This document shows positions 51,910 through 62,022 of a DNA stretch of 64,000 nucleotides, piece after piece; position 1 is the stretch's first letter, and each line of letters opens with the position of its first letter. Below the pieces are notes generated by a model. It saw only the letters and a list, made by a program, of their open reading frames with translations. It ran no database searches and had not been told where the DNA came from. The position numbers and the translations under genes are program-made. Source of the stretch: Portibacter lacus (lineage in GTDB: Bacteria > Bacteroidota > Bacteroidia > Chitinophagales > Saprospiraceae); contig NZ_JAJNKA010000016.1 in NCBI RefSeq assembly GCF_021533215.1, forward strand, positions 49,939-113,938, read 5' to 3'.

Positions 51910-54582
51910 TTAATTATTTAGTTTTTGATTATGTGGCTTTTCAATTGCCTCTAACCGTTCTTCAAAAGACTTTATTTTTAGATTTTGTTTCTTCAGATGT
52001 ACTTCCAAATTCTCAATTATTTGATTATTCTCCAATTCTAATTTCTTAATCCTAGATTCTTGGTTTTCAATTAAGATTTGTTGCTCCTTGATGGCTTCTA
52101 ATAGAATAGGTGTCAGACGGGAATAATCTACGGACTTATAGCCTTCCTTATCCGTCATTACAAGTTCAGGGAAGGCTGTTTCCACTTCCTGGGCCATGAC
52201 ACCAATTTGTCTCTCATCTGAAAAGTCTTTCTCAGGAAAATCTTCTTGGTTCCAATAATAGTATTGTCCCTTAATTGTTTTCAGTTTATCTAATGTTTGT
52301 GTAAAGGATTCAAAATCTTTTTTGTATCTGATGTCGGAGCATGCGCCGATGGAGCCCGTGTAGCATATATTCCCACTTACATTTAACTGACCTCCTACTT
52401 GAAGCAAGTTTTGAAAACTTCCTGAACCAATCACATGTAGTTTAAAGCCTGGAGAAGAAGTACCGATACCTACATTAACATTATTTCCGAGCACCACGGC
52501 ATTACTCATTCCAACAGTTGCATTAGCACCAATAGCTGTAGAATTACTATACCCTGATATAACTTGTGAATTATAACCAATTGCTGTATTATTTGTTCCT
52601 CCGAATGTAAGAGCATTGTGCCCTAATGCACTGTTTCCAATTCCGCCAAAACTATAATATAGTGCATCCGTTCCGATTCCTACGTTATAAAGACCATTTG
52701 TACTTGAAAAGAGTGCATTTTCGCCAATAGCTATATTTTTTTCCCCACTAGAATTTTTATAAAGAGCATAGTTTCCAACCGCTACATTCTCTTTTCCAGA
52801 TAAACTATTGTAAAGAGCATTCGTTCCTATTCCTATGCTATGGGTACTATACTGGCTATCATCATAACCTGCATTTTCACCTATAAATATACTTCCTCCT
52901 GATGCTTTGGGTTCAAGTCTACGTTCCTTCATAACCCATCTTTCCGTACCCCCAACATGAAAACTAATGGGGTCGCCAGAAAAAGCCGTTGCATCTACAT
53001 TACCGATAACTTGTAATTTTGCAGCGGGTGTAGAAGTGCCTATTCCTACATTAACATTGTCTCCGAGCACCAGGCTGTTACTTTGATCAACTATTGCATT
53101 AGCGCCTATGGCTGTGGCATTTTCCAAATCCCCATAGCCCACTCCTGCTCTATAACCAATGGCCGTATTGGAATCTCCTGTGGTATTATAAAAAAGCGCT
53201 TCTCGTCCAGTGGCCGTATTCCAGCTTCCATTAGTATTATTATACAATGCATGATATCCATTTGCATTATTCAAGTCTCCTCCGATATTGGACCAAAGTG
53301 CTTGATAACCATAGGCCGTATTCCAGTTTCCCTCTGTATTTTTATATAGAGCTTGATAACCACTAGCAATATTTCTGAATCCTGTGGTATTATGGTACAA
53401 TGTTTCAGTGCCTATGGCAGTATTTTGGTTCGATGAAGTATTACTAAAGAGTGCATTATATCCAAATGCTATATTACGATTTGAAGATAAGTCATCATTC
53501 ATTCCTGCCCCTTCACCTATAAAAACACTTCCTCCTGAGTTCTTAGGCTCTAGTCTATTTTCATTCATAGTCCATCTTTCCTTTCCCCTCGTACGAAATC
53601 GAATAACATCTTCATCAATAGACTCTTCCACCTCAATTTTGGTATCATTATCGGTATCGCTTAATCCGAGTGCGCTTTTACTAACGATCTGCCATGAATC
53701 TCCATCAAAGACATAAAATTGTTTTTCATTATAAACATAGACCAGTAAACCTTCTTCGGGATCCACAATATTTTCCATATGACCTGTATACATTCTAGGG
53801 ATCAGTAAACCTTTAGAAGTACTAGACATCTCCAATTGTGATGAGCTATGTGGCGTTGATGTCCCAATGCCTACATTTGCATTGTTACCCAAGATTAGAC
53901 TATTGCTTTGATCAACAATGGTATTCGCACCGATAGCCGTAGCATTTTCTAAATCTTCGGCACCCACATCAGCTCCATATCCCAGTGCAGTATTGAATGC
54001 TCCTCCTCTATTAGTAAACAACGTTTGGTGACCAATGGCAGTATTATTTGACGCTTTAGTACTACTTATTAATTCTCTCGAATTATATAGGGCGGCAGTG
54101 CCGATTGCAACGTTGCCTGATCCTATAGTATTACGTGTAAGTGTTGAATCTCCAATGGCAATATTATAACTATTGAGTAGAGAATTATAAAATCCAGCTT
54201 GTCTACCTATAAATACAGACCCCCCAGTATTAACAGGTTCTAATCTTGCGCCAATCATTCGCCATCTTTCGCTACCATTTACCGAATATCGAATTATATC
54301 TTCATCTGGAAATTGCTCTACCTCTATATTTGTGTCTTCATCGTTATCGGTTAATAATGCACTTGTTGTTAGCGAGATCCACTGGTTACCATCGTATCCC
54401 ATAAATTTATTAGTCACAGTGTCATACTTCATCATCCCTTTTGCAGGTGGCATGTTGTCCTCAGAAATTCGAATTTTCCCTACAATATCAAGACTGGCTT
54501 TGGGATTATCAGTGTTAATACCTATTTGAGCAAAAGCAAATTGGACCGTAATTAAAAGTGTGAAGATTAGTAGTGTTTTCAT
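51910..54582 (-). CDS. Trimeric-adhesin-like protein with S74 self-cleaving chaperone domain
   Basis: 890 residues. The signal peptide ends near AFAQ. The long stalk is built from YadA-head-like repeats (NTAIGxxALYxNTxGxxN, many copies), with three domain starts marked by ERW(R/T/V)M...LEP...GGS(V/I)FIGxxAG and three GIGTSTP/SSP segments, so it is made of three similar modules. The C-terminal 143 residues (from 748) are an intramolecular chaperone (peptidase S74) domain: CSDIRYKKDF with the Ser749/Lys754 dyad, IGVMAQEVETAFPELVMTD, YKSVDYSRLTPILLEAIKEQQ and a coiled coil. Such domains trimerise a phage tail-spike or surface fibre and then cut themselves off. The upstream gene on the same strand is a TPR-HTH regulator. 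Confidence 0.87.
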   Translation of the reverse strand: MKTLLIFTLLITVQFAFAQIGINTDNPKASLDIVGKIRISEDNMPPAKGMMKYDTVTNKFMGYDGNQWISLTTSALLTDNDEDTNIEVEQFPDEDIIRYSVNGSERWRMIGARLEPVNTGGSVFIGRQAGFYNSLLNSYNIAIGDSTLTRNTIGSGNVAIGTAALYNSRELISSTKASNNTAIGHQTLFTNRGGAFNTALGYGADVGAEDLENATAIGANTIVDQSNSLILGNNANVGIGTSTPHSSSQLEMSSTSKGLLIPRMYTGHMENIVDPEEGLLVYVYNEKQFYVFDGDSWQIVSKSALGLSDTDNDTKIEVEESIDEDVIRFRTRGKERWTMNENRLEPKNSGGSVFIGEGAGMNDDLSSNRNIAFGYNALFSNTSSNQNTAIGTETLYHNTTGFRNIASGYQALYKNTEGNWNTAYGYQALWSNIGGDLNNANGYHALYNNTNGSWNTATGREALFYNTTGDSNTAIGYRAGVGYGDLENATAIGANAIVDQSNSLVLGDNVNVGIGTSTPAAKLQVIGNVDATAFSGDPISFHVGGTERWVMKERRLEPKASGGSIFIGENAGYDDSQYSTHSIGIGTNALYNSLSGKENVAVGNYALYKNSSGEKNIAIGENALFSSTNGLYNVGIGTDALYYSFGGIGNSALGHNALTFGGTNNTAIGYNSQVISGYSNSTAIGANATVGMSNAVVLGNNVNVGIGTSSPGFKLHVIGSGSFQNLLQVGGQLNVSGNICYTGSIGACSDIRYKKDFESFTQTLDKLKTIKGQYYYWNQEDFPEKDFSDERQIGVMAQEVETAFPELVMTDKEGYKSVDYSRLTPILLEAIKEQQILIENQESRIKKLELENNQIIENLEVHLKKQNLKIKSFEERLEAIEKPHNQKLNN

Positions 54583-54620
54583 TTTTTGTAATTCAAAGAG
54601 TTATAGAATTATTAGGGTGA

Positions 54621-54641
54621 AAAACTTAATGTTTAAGTTTT
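54621..54641. promoter_or_regulatory. Perfect palindrome upstream of the adhesin gene
   Basis: AAAACTTAA (54621-54629), TGT, TTAAGTTTT (54633-54641): perfect 9-bp arms around a 3-nt centre. It begins 38 bp upstream of the adhesin start (54582) and is not followed by a U-run, so it looks like an operator. The adjacent TPR-HTH gene is a possible source of the regulator. Confidence 0.45.
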
Positions 54642-54778
54642 ACTAATAAGTGATCTTTCAAAACTCTTTAAATTTATGAGGTATAAACTGGATATGCACC
54701 TAAAGAGCAATGGACAAATAATGGACACCGCACTATTATGTTGCCATAAATGCCTGTTTATGAACTTATTATCAGTGA

Positions 54779-56494
54779 TTATAAACGCTGGATAAAATCA
54801 TCTAATTCCTCGTCTTTTGCAAGGTTCATTTTCTTCCTGAGCCGATATCTGCTCTTATTTAATGAAGACAGGGTTATATTTTGCACGATAGCAATATTTC
54901 TGCTATCTATATTCAGGCGAATTAAAGAACATAATCTTTTTTCCGTTTTACTTAAATCGGGAAATTTTGAATGTAAACGACTGTAAAATGCATCGCTCAA
55001 TTTATCTATTTTTTCATAGAACTCTTTCGTGTTGGTATCAAAAATAGTCTTTTTAAGTACCTCATTTTCAAAGTCATCCATCAGCTTTTTCCGTTCTCTT
55101 CCACGAGTAGTTTTGAGGTATTCTAATTTACTAGCGAGAACTTTTGCCCACTCTTGATTCTGAGTCAAATTGATTGCGAAATCTGACAAATCTCTTTGCT
55201 TCGATTCAATTTCTAACTTGAGCTGTTGATTTCTGATCGATGTCAATTCAAGATTTTGCTGGGCAATGAGTTGTTTATTCCTTGCATTTTCAATGTGCTG
55301 TTTTCTTAGATAATACAAAACGCTCATCACCACTAAGAAAATGATCGATAAAATAGATATGAGCCAGGTTATGAGCCTTTGATTCAGCAATTCCACTTCT
55401 TTTTGCTTCTTTTCTGCACTATGCTTATCATTTATTCCATTTAGAACCAAATCATTCAGAATAATCTGATAATTTTCCTTCGAATAAAACTCAGCTTGAT
55501 TAATGCTATCAGATAAGATTTTAATATCAGCAAGTAATTGGTGCGATTTCTCAAAATTATTGTTTGCTAATTTTTGATGCATCTCTACTTCCAAAAACTC
55601 CAATTTTACTTTACACTTAGTATTTTCAGTAAAAATGGAAGTTTGATAGAGTTCTTTGACCTCCATATAAAAATCATTCAGTATTTGTATCTTTTGTTGA
55701 CGACCTAAAATCTCAACAACTTTAGCTGCAGAATGAAATACATGACTTTCATTGCTAAAATGATTCTTAAGGTTTTCCTTGTAATAAAAATAGTTTAAAT
55801 GAAACATATCAAAGGCTTTCTCTAGCCTACCTTTATTTAGATAGATCTCACCTAAATTATTTCGAATACTCCCAATTAACTCATGATCTGGAAATTTTTC
55901 AGCAGTTACCTTATATACCATCTCAAATTGCTGCATAGCTGCAATAGAATCCTTTAAACTCCCAAGCAAAAATATTCCAAAATCATTATGAGCTGCCGGA
56001 TACCATATTCCATCTCTTAATTCAACTAATGCTAGGTTATTCTGATGTTCTAAATATGCACTATCGAGGTGTCCAAGCTTTTCATAAGCTAGTGCGGTCC
56101 CACGATAATCGAAAGAACGTTTAGCTCTAAAATCCTCCTTCACTTCAGGACTAAACTCGTTTACATGTTTTTCATAATATTTAAAAAATTCTTTATATGC
56201 TAAAAGAGATTCTTCATAGAGCTTGAATAAATAAAAATCATAACCAGAATAGTGATAAAAATTTAATACGATCTCATGTTGATCTTTAATTTTGGATACT
56301 AATTGTCTTCGCTGTAGATGAAGTTCCAGCCACTTTTCACGATCCGTTTGGTAATTGATGTCACGATGTAATTCATGAACTTTTCTGTACTTTAAAAGTG
56401 CTTCTTCTGAACTTATAGATTCCTTCTGTGTACAACTTATTAAAACAAGAAAATTGCAAAATATTAAACACAACCATTTTATTCTGACATCCAT
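54779..56494 (-). CDS. Membrane-bound TPR-coiled-coil-HTH regulator
   Basis: 571 residues. The N-terminus (WLCLIFCNFLVLISCTQ) is a lipobox or signal anchor. Residues 40-370 are TPR-like helical repeats (AYLEHQNNLALVELRDG, IGSIRNNLGEIYLNKGRLEKAFDMFHLNYFYY) that would lie in the periplasm. One membrane span follows at about 374-396 (LITWLISILSIIFLVVMSVLYYL), then a cytoplasmic coiled coil (QNLELTSIRNQQLKLEIESKQRDL) and a LuxR-like HTH near the C-terminus (DLSKTEKRLCSLIRLNIDSRNIAIVQNITLSSLNKSRYRLRKKM). This one-protein sensor-regulator layout is common in Bacteroidota. It lies upstream of the adhesin gene and is divergent from the two-component operon. Confidence 0.85.
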   Translation of the reverse strand: MDVRIKWLCLIFCNFLVLISCTQKESISSEEALLKYRKVHELHRDINYQTDREKWLELHLQRRQLVSKIKDQHEIVLNFYHYSGYDFYLFKLYEESLLAYKEFFKYYEKHVNEFSPEVKEDFRAKRSFDYRGTALAYEKLGHLDSAYLEHQNNLALVELRDGIWYPAAHNDFGIFLLGSLKDSIAAMQQFEMVYKVTAEKFPDHELIGSIRNNLGEIYLNKGRLEKAFDMFHLNYFYYKENLKNHFSNESHVFHSAAKVVEILGRQQKIQILNDFYMEVKELYQTSIFTENTKCKVKLEFLEVEMHQKLANNNFEKSHQLLADIKILSDSINQAEFYSKENYQIILNDLVLNGINDKHSAEKKQKEVELLNQRLITWLISILSIIFLVVMSVLYYLRKQHIENARNKQLIAQQNLELTSIRNQQLKLEIESKQRDLSDFAINLTQNQEWAKVLASKLEYLKTTRGRERKKLMDDFENEVLKKTIFDTNTKEFYEKIDKLSDAFYSRLHSKFPDLSKTEKRLCSLIRLNIDSRNIAIVQNITLSSLNKSRYRLRKKMNLAKDEELDDFIQRL

Positions 56495-56583
56495 AAAATT
56501 TCTATAATCTGCTTAGAGATGAAGCAAATAGTAATTACGCTAATTATTCAATTTACATATCCAACAAATCTAATTCCTCCATA

Positions 56584-56601
56584 TTCACCTATTTAGGTGA
56601 A
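56584..56601. promoter_or_regulatory. Perfect palindrome in the promoter of the two-component operon
   Basis: TTCACCT (56584-56590), ATTT, AGGTGAA (56595-56601): perfect 7-bp arms. Downstream, TAAATTTG (56623-56630) matches the -7 box TAnnTTTG. No TTG lies 19-20 bp before it; that position falls at the right edge of the palindrome, so an activator may bind there. The operon start codon is at 56657. Confidence 0.5.
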
Positions 56602-56656
56602 CGCATCCAAGTCCATATCCCATAAATTTGAATCTCAACCAAATTAATCAAATCAA

Positions 56657-57346
56657 ATGAAAAATCTATCATTTTTAATCGTCGTAATTACGTTATACTC
56701 TTTCCAGCTCCAAGCTCAATCTACAACCGAGAATAGAATCGCTTACTCCTACTTAAGCGGGATTTTCGAAAATGGAATCGTAGAACAACTGGATAAATCA
56801 AAACTATCTAGCAAAGAAGAAAAGCTCTACACAAAATGTAAGGAAAAACTGGAAGCAATTACCATCAGCTATTTCGAGCAGAATCTTACTTCAAAATTGA
56901 AGGATAAAAATATGGAAGTGATGCCGCTAAATGCAGTGAGTGTTATGGGAATGGGTGCCACCAATCTGAAAGGAAATCCAGCTATATTTTTTCCGAAGAA
57001 AACATTGAAAAAGCATGCAGATAAAGACATCGCAGATACTTTCTTAAGTGCTTCCATATCAATCAACAAACCAATCGTATCTATAGGAGGTATGAAACCA
57101 GAAGTCATTGTCACCTTGAAACACTTCAACAAAAAAGGAGAATTAATTAACAAATCAACTGCTAATGCAAAAACAGAGAAGAAGGTAAGCAACATTGGAT
57201 TTTCAGTCAGTCAGAGCGAATCATTTAATAAAATTGACATGGATCACATTGAAATTTTATTTTCAAGAGTCGAAGAACCGATAAATCTTGCAACTGAAGA
57301 TGCATTTAATCAATTATTCGTAGATGGTGAAATTTCTGAAAATTAG
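56657..57346 (+). CDS. Secreted protein of unknown function, first gene of the two-component operon
   Basis: 229 residues. Signal peptide MKNLSFLIVVITLYSFQLQA. The mature part contains RIAYSYLSGIFENGIVEQLDKSKLSSKEEKLYTKCKEKLEAI, helical, and later beta stretches (ISINKPIVSIGGMKPEVIVTLKHFNKKGELINKS). No family recognised. It is 12 bp upstream of the response regulator gene on the same strand, so it may be the signal protein or the output of the system. The only cysteine is in the first half. Confidence 0.75.
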   Translation: MKNLSFLIVVITLYSFQLQAQSTTENRIAYSYLSGIFENGIVEQLDKSKLSSKEEKLYTKCKEKLEAITISYFEQNLTSKLKDKNMEVMPLNAVSVMGMGATNLKGNPAIFFPKKTLKKHADKDIADTFLSASISINKPIVSIGGMKPEVIVTLKHFNKKGELINKSTANAKTEKKVSNIGFSVSQSESFNKIDMDHIEILFSRVEEPINLATEDAFNQLFVDGEISEN

Positions 57347-57358
57347 TATATTTAGTTA

Positions 57359-57976
57359 ATGATAACCAAAAAGCCAAGAATCCTTATCGTAGAAGATGAA
57401 GTGTTTATTGCCAATGACATAAGCGCTCATCTTCTCAGTCTTGGGTATTCTGTAAGTGGAATTGCCTACAATTCTGACAAGGCGCTAGATTTAATGAACA
57501 ATAGGCCTTTTGATTTCGCAATTCTTGATATTAATATTGGCGGCAGTAAGGATGGAATAGAAATAGCAGAGTTGATCAATACTAAATACAAAGTTCCTTT
57601 CATTTACTTAACCTCCTATTCCGACAAAACTACCCTTCATCGTGCACAGACTACTCTACCCTACGGTTACATTATAAAGCCATTCGATGAGCAAGATTTA
57701 GACGCTGCAATAACAATGGCCATTTACAAACACAGCCAGGAGCAAAAAGATGAATTTCCTCGACTTGAAAAAGTTAACGACTTCCATCAAGTGAATATTA
57801 CCGAAAGAGAATATGAGATTATTCATCACTTGCTCAATGGCAATAGCCTCCAAGATGTTGCACAAACCTTGTTCTTAACAGAGAACACCATCAAGACGCA
57901 TATTAAGAGAATCTATGTAAAATTAGATGTTCATAATCGGGTAGATTTCACCAAAAAAATATTAGAAGTCCAATGA
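57359..57976 (+). CDS. Response regulator, REC domain plus LuxR-type HTH
   Basis: 205 residues. Receiver domain 5-125: acidic pocket VEDE (Glu12, Asp13), phospho-acceptor Asp57 ([10 protein letters not shown]), switch Thr85 and Lys107 ([10 protein letters not shown]). The C-terminal LuxR/GerE helix-turn-helix is at about 145-200 ([48 protein letters not shown]). Its stop overlaps the start of the histidine kinase gene by 4 bp (ATGA), so the two are a coupled pair. It is probably a DNA-binding activator; the 56584-56601 palindrome is a candidate target. Confidence 0.96.
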   Translation: MITKKPRILIVEDEVFIANDISAHLLSLGYSVSGIAYNSDKALDLMNNRPFDFAILDINIGGSKDGIEIAELINTKYKVPFIYLTSYSDKTTLHRAQTTLPYGYIIKPFDEQDLDAAITMAIYKHSQEQKDEFPRLEKVNDFHQVNITEREYEIIHHLLNGNSLQDVAQTLFLTENTIKTHIKRIYVKLDVHNRVDFTKKILEVQ

Positions 57977-59784
57977 GAATGTTCTTCGTCATCTTCCTAT
58001 TTCTACTTTATTTCACCTCTGGAATAAGCCAAATAGATTCGCTGTTACATGCCTTAGATTCGAATCCTTCTGATGAAACAACGATGGAAGAGATTCATAC
58101 CTATTTCAACAGCACTTATTATAGAGATCCTGCTTTATCATTGGCGAATGCACTAAAAACAGATAGTCTCGCACAAGTTCATGGATTAGAAAAAGACTAT
58201 GACAGGACACAACTTATGCTCGGCGTTGCTTATAATATCAATGAAGACTATGATTTTGCCGTTGAGCATTTCTTAAATGCTGTCCATTTCGCAAATACAT
58301 TAGATCATAAAAAAATCGAGGCGCAAGCCTACAATGGCCTTGCAGTTGTATGGCAAGTCAGAAAAGACACTGAAACTTCTACTTTGTATTTTCACAAAGC
58401 GTTAGATATCTACAAAGAAATTCAAGATACACTCTGGGTGGGTCTTATCAATCTAAATTTAGGTGGATTATACATGGAGGATGAACTCTTAGAGGAAGCA
58501 GATTCCTATCTAGAAGATGCCGTTATCGCAATGGTAAAAATGAAACAGCCGATCTATGCCGGATATGGCAAACTGAATCTGGGTAGTCTTCGTGTGAAGC
58601 AGAAAAGATATAACGAAGCGATCACCTTTCTTGATGATGCACTTACAAGTGTCCCTTATGAGGTCAATCCTTTAATCCATGCCGTTGGAAATACCGCTTT
58701 GGGGGAAGCATATATGCGAATTAAGCAGAATGTTGTTGCAAAAAAATATCTTGATCTTGCTTTAGACCAAAGTAAAAAAGTAAAAAACTATGAGCAATTA
58801 GAAGTAGCAAATGAATTGATGTCTGAATACTATGAGAACATTGGTAATCATGCAGAAGCACTCAAGTATTTCAAGGAATCTTCTAGTCTTAAAGATTCAT
58901 TTATCAGTAAAGAAGAAGATGAAAGACTGATCGATGCACTTAAAAAATATGAAGTGGAAAAGAAAGAACAAGAAATCATGTTGCTTTCTGCTGAAAACGA
59001 ATTTAAAGATCTTCGGAATGAGAGAGATCGCAAGAATTTACAATTAGCGTTGTTGGGAATTCTGACCATGCTCGTCTTGTCCATCTTGATAATTGTCAAT
59101 AGAAATAGAATCAAAAAATTGAATAAAACCTTAGCAGAACAACAAGAGGTCATTAAAGTAAATCTGCAGGAGAAAGAGTTGTTGCTGAAAGAAATTCATC
59201 ATCGAGTGAAAAACAATCTCCAAGTCATTTCCAGTTTGTTAAACCTCCAGTCATCTTATGTGAAAGATTCATCTGCTATCACGGCTTTAAGAGAAGGCAA
59301 GAATAGGGTTAAAAGTATGGCGCTCATACATCAGAATCTATACCAGGAGGGAAACTTGACCGGAGTCCGACTGAAGCCATACTTTGAAAAGTTATGTCGT
59401 AACTTGTTTGATTCTTACCTTGTCCAAAAGGATACTGTTCAGCTAGAATTAGAAATAGAGGATATAGACCTGGACATTGACACCGTCATACCTTTAGGAT
59501 TATTAGCGAATGAATTAATCTCTAATTCCTTAAAACACGCTTTCTCTGAATCCGATCATGCCCTAATAAATATACAGCTTTATGAAACTTCTGGCAAAAT
59601 ACATCTCAAGATTACAGACAATGGCGTGGGTGTAGATCCAGCATTTCTAATTGACAAACACGATTCTTTCGGCTATCAAATGATTCATGCTTTCAAAGAC
59701 AAGTTAGATGGAGAAATTCTTATAGAAAATAATGACGGTCTTTCGGTAGAACTTATTTTTGAAAACTTTTCAAAGGTCTCATAA
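57973..59784 (+). CDS. TPR-containing HisKA_2-type sensor histidine kinase
   Basis: 603 residues. A signal peptide ([20 protein letters not shown]) precedes about 330 residues of TPR repeats outside the membrane ([49 protein letters not shown]). One span lies at about 356-377 ([16 protein letters not shown]). The HisKA_2 dimerisation/phospho-acceptor box [22 protein letters not shown] (His409 or His410) and the HATPase core follow: N-box [14 protein letters not shown] (Asn513 region), G1 DNGVGVDP (549). This is the orphan-type kinase often coupled to a REC-output regulator. Its partner is the overlapping upstream gene. Confidence 0.95.
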   Translation: MRMFFVIFLFLLYFTSGISQIDSLLHALDSNPSDETTMEEIHTYFNSTYYRDPALSLANALKTDSLAQVHGLEKDYDRTQLMLGVAYNINEDYDFAVEHFLNAVHFANTLDHKKIEAQAYNGLAVVWQVRKDTETSTLYFHKALDIYKEIQDTLWVGLINLNLGGLYMEDELLEEADSYLEDAVIAMVKMKQPIYAGYGKLNLGSLRVKQKRYNEAITFLDDALTSVPYEVNPLIHAVGNTALGEAYMRIKQNVVAKKYLDLALDQSKKVKNYEQLEVANELMSEYYENIGNHAEALKYFKESSSLKDSFISKEEDERLIDALKKYEVEKKEQEIMLLSAENEFKDLRNERDRKNLQLALLGILTMLVLSILIIVNRNRIKKLNKTLAEQQEVIKVNLQEKELLLKEIHHRVKNNLQVISSLLNLQSSYVKDSSAITALREGKNRVKSMALIHQNLYQEGNLTGVRLKPYFEKLCRNLFDSYLVQKDTVQLELEIEDIDLDIDTVIPLGLLANELISNSLKHAFSESDHALINIQLYETSGKIHLKITDNGVGVDPAFLIDKHDSFGYQMIHAFKDKLDGEILIENNDGLSVELIFENFSKVS

Positions 59785-59972
59785 TTAATTTCATGTTGAT
59801 GACCTTTAATTATAATCGATCTAATCACTAATGTCGCAGATTAAAAGATTTAACCTAAATGCGTCCTTTCTTTACAATAATTTAAATATTTAAGGTAGTA
59901 TTTAAAGAAACCTACTACTAAAACCGCATTATTAGAAAAAATTCTTAGATTAGATTTCAAACAAAATTATTC

Positions 59973-60857
59973 ATGAATATTGCAATCCATAACTGGATGA
60001 GAGCTGAGCCGCTTGAATCCACTATCAAAAGAATATCTAGCCTCGGGTATGATCAAATAGAAATCCAAGGCACACCAGAATTATATGACCCCGCTGTGGT
60101 TAAACCATTACTTGACAAGTACAACATAAAGTGCTGGGGCTCTGTAACCTTAATGTTAGAAGACCGGAACTTACTGGCTAAAGATAAAGCACAGAGAGAA
60201 ATGTCTATTCAGTACGTCATCGACATCGTCAAAATGGTTAAGGCGCTTGGTGGATCAGTTATTTCTTTAGTCCCTTCTACAGTTGGGAAGATCATACCAG
60301 AAGGAACTCCAGACGAAGATTGGGAGATTGCAGTAGAAAGTGTAAAGAAAATTTATGAAGTATCTGAACAAGAAGGTATTCTAATCGGAATAGAACCTAT
60401 TAACAGATTCGAAACTTATTTCATTAATCGTGGGGATCAGGCGCTTGCACTTGCAGAAGCCGTCGGACCTAATTGTGGAGTTTGCTTGGATGCTTTCCAT
60501 ATGAATATCGAAGAAGATAACTCTGCAGATGCAATAAGAAGAGTTGGTAGTCGATTGGTCAATTTTCATGTTGCTGATAACAACAGAATGGCTCCAGGAA
60601 TGGGTACTATTAATTGGTCAGAAATCATATCAACACTACAAGAGATTGGTTATGACAAAACACTTTCTATGGAATTCTGTCCGCCATTAGATCGGACTCC
60701 AGCGAATCCTTACCCGAATTCAGTGGAGGAAAATCCTGAAGGTTTAAGTCCTGAACAAAAGAAATTTTTAGAAGATCATGGTAGCTCCGCTGTTAAAGAG
60801 GAATTTTATACCATGTTAACTAAGAAATCATTAGAAACAATAAAGCCATTAGTATAA
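59973..60857 (+). CDS. Sugar isomerase/3-epimerase-like TIM-barrel enzyme
   Basis: 294 residues, cytoplasmic, xylose-isomerase-like TIM barrel. The metal ligands follow the D-tagatose/D-psicose 3-epimerase pattern: Glu141 (IGIEPINRFETYF), Asp173 (VCLDAFHMNIEE), His199 (NFHVADNN) and Glu234 (SMEFCPP), with the same spacing as in that family (32, 26 and 35 residues). It would interconvert ketoses or related sugar acids. Start of a four-gene unit; its stop overlaps the next start by one base. Confidence 0.88.
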   Translation: MNIAIHNWMRAEPLESTIKRISSLGYDQIEIQGTPELYDPAVVKPLLDKYNIKCWGSVTLMLEDRNLLAKDKAQREMSIQYVIDIVKMVKALGGSVISLVPSTVGKIIPEGTPDEDWEIAVESVKKIYEVSEQEGILIGIEPINRFETYFINRGDQALALAEAVGPNCGVCLDAFHMNIEEDNSADAIRRVGSRLVNFHVADNNRMAPGMGTINWSEIISTLQEIGYDKTLSMEFCPPLDRTPANPYPNSVEENPEGLSPEQKKFLEDHGSSAVKEEFYTMLTKKSLETIKPLV

Positions 60858-62017
60858 TGAAAATTGCAAATATAGAAGCTTACTGGCTTAGATGTCCTAT
60901 TGATTCACATAAGCAGCATCGATCTGATTATGGACTACTTACTCATTTCGATATGACATTAGTAGTTGTCACCACCGACACTGGTCTTCAAGGATTCGGT
61001 GAAGCGAAGGCAGCTGTAGGTTCTTCGGGATCATGTGCATCCATCGTGAGTTGTGTAGAACAAGATATCAAGCCGCTATTGGTTGGTAGAGATGTAGAAG
61101 AAATTACCCAAAACTGGGAAATCATATATAACGGAAGTAGAGATCATTATGCCTTATCTCAAGGTCGCAAATTTCCAATTCTAGGACGTAGAGGTTTAAC
61201 TATTTCTGCATTAAGTGGAGTGGATACAGCGCTTTGGGATATCAAAGGTAAAATCTTAAATACTCCAGTGGTCAATTTACTAGGAGGACCATGTAGAGAT
61301 CGAATGGAAGCATATGCAAGTGGAGGCTGGGCAGATGCAGAAAATATTGGTGATCAATTGCAAGGATATGTTGACAAAGGTTTCAACGGCGTAAAAATGC
61401 GAGTTGGGATCATGGATAACTCTGTAGAATATAGTGTAAAAAGAGTAAAAGCAGCTCGGGCCGCTTTAGATGATAATATTAAGTTGATGTTAGATGCGCA
61501 TGGGACTTTCAGTGTTCCAGAAGCGAAGAAATTCAGCAGGTATGTTGAAGATTGCAATATCTACTGGTTCGAAGAGCCGATTAGTCCAGATAATAAAAAA
61601 GGAACAGCAGAAGTTCGTCGGGATACTTTTATTCCGATTGCGGCAGGCGAAAGTGAATACAGCGCATTTGATATGAGAGACTTGGTAGCTGAAAATGCAG
61701 TCGATGTTTTACAACCAGATTGTGCCATCGTAGGTGGAATTTCAGAAGCGATGAAAACGGCTCACTTAGCAGATATATACCAGATTGAGCTAGCACCACA
61801 TTGCTGGGGATCTGCTTTCTCATTTATGGCAGGGCTTAGTGTGGCATTTGCTTCACCAGCAGCTCGGGTTATAGAGTTTTCATCTGGAGGAAATCCAATG
61901 ATGTACGACTTGATCAATGAAAAAATAGAGGTGGTCGAAGGGCATCTTTTAGCACCATCAAAACCAGGTCTTGGAATTACACCAAACTGGGATTTTGTTA
62001 ATGAATTCAAACAATAA
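60857..62017 (+). CDS. Enolase-superfamily (mandelate racemase/muconate lactonizing-like) enzyme
   Basis: 386 residues. The N-terminal capping domain and the barrel are both present. The catalytic residues visible are Lys180 and Arg182 (NGVKMRVG, a KxR pair), metal ligands Asp213 (LMLDAHGTF), Glu239 (WFEEPISPD) and Glu265 (AAGESEYS), and His near 318 (LAPHCWGSAF). This fits a racemase/dehydratase of acid sugars (mandelate racemase subgroup); exact substrate unknown. It overlaps the upstream gene by 1 bp and is 5 bp from the next gene. Confidence 0.9.
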   Translation: MKIANIEAYWLRCPIDSHKQHRSDYGLLTHFDMTLVVVTTDTGLQGFGEAKAAVGSSGSCASIVSCVEQDIKPLLVGRDVEEITQNWEIIYNGSRDHYALSQGRKFPILGRRGLTISALSGVDTALWDIKGKILNTPVVNLLGGPCRDRMEAYASGGWADAENIGDQLQGYVDKGFNGVKMRVGIMDNSVEYSVKRVKAARAALDDNIKLMLDAHGTFSVPEAKKFSRYVEDCNIYWFEEPISPDNKKGTAEVRRDTFIPIAAGESEYSAFDMRDLVAENAVDVLQPDCAIVGGISEAMKTAHLADIYQIELAPHCWGSAFSFMAGLSVAFASPAARVIEFSSGGNPMMYDLINEKIEVVEGHLLAPSKPGLGITPNWDFVNEFKQ

Positions 62018-62022
62018 ATATT

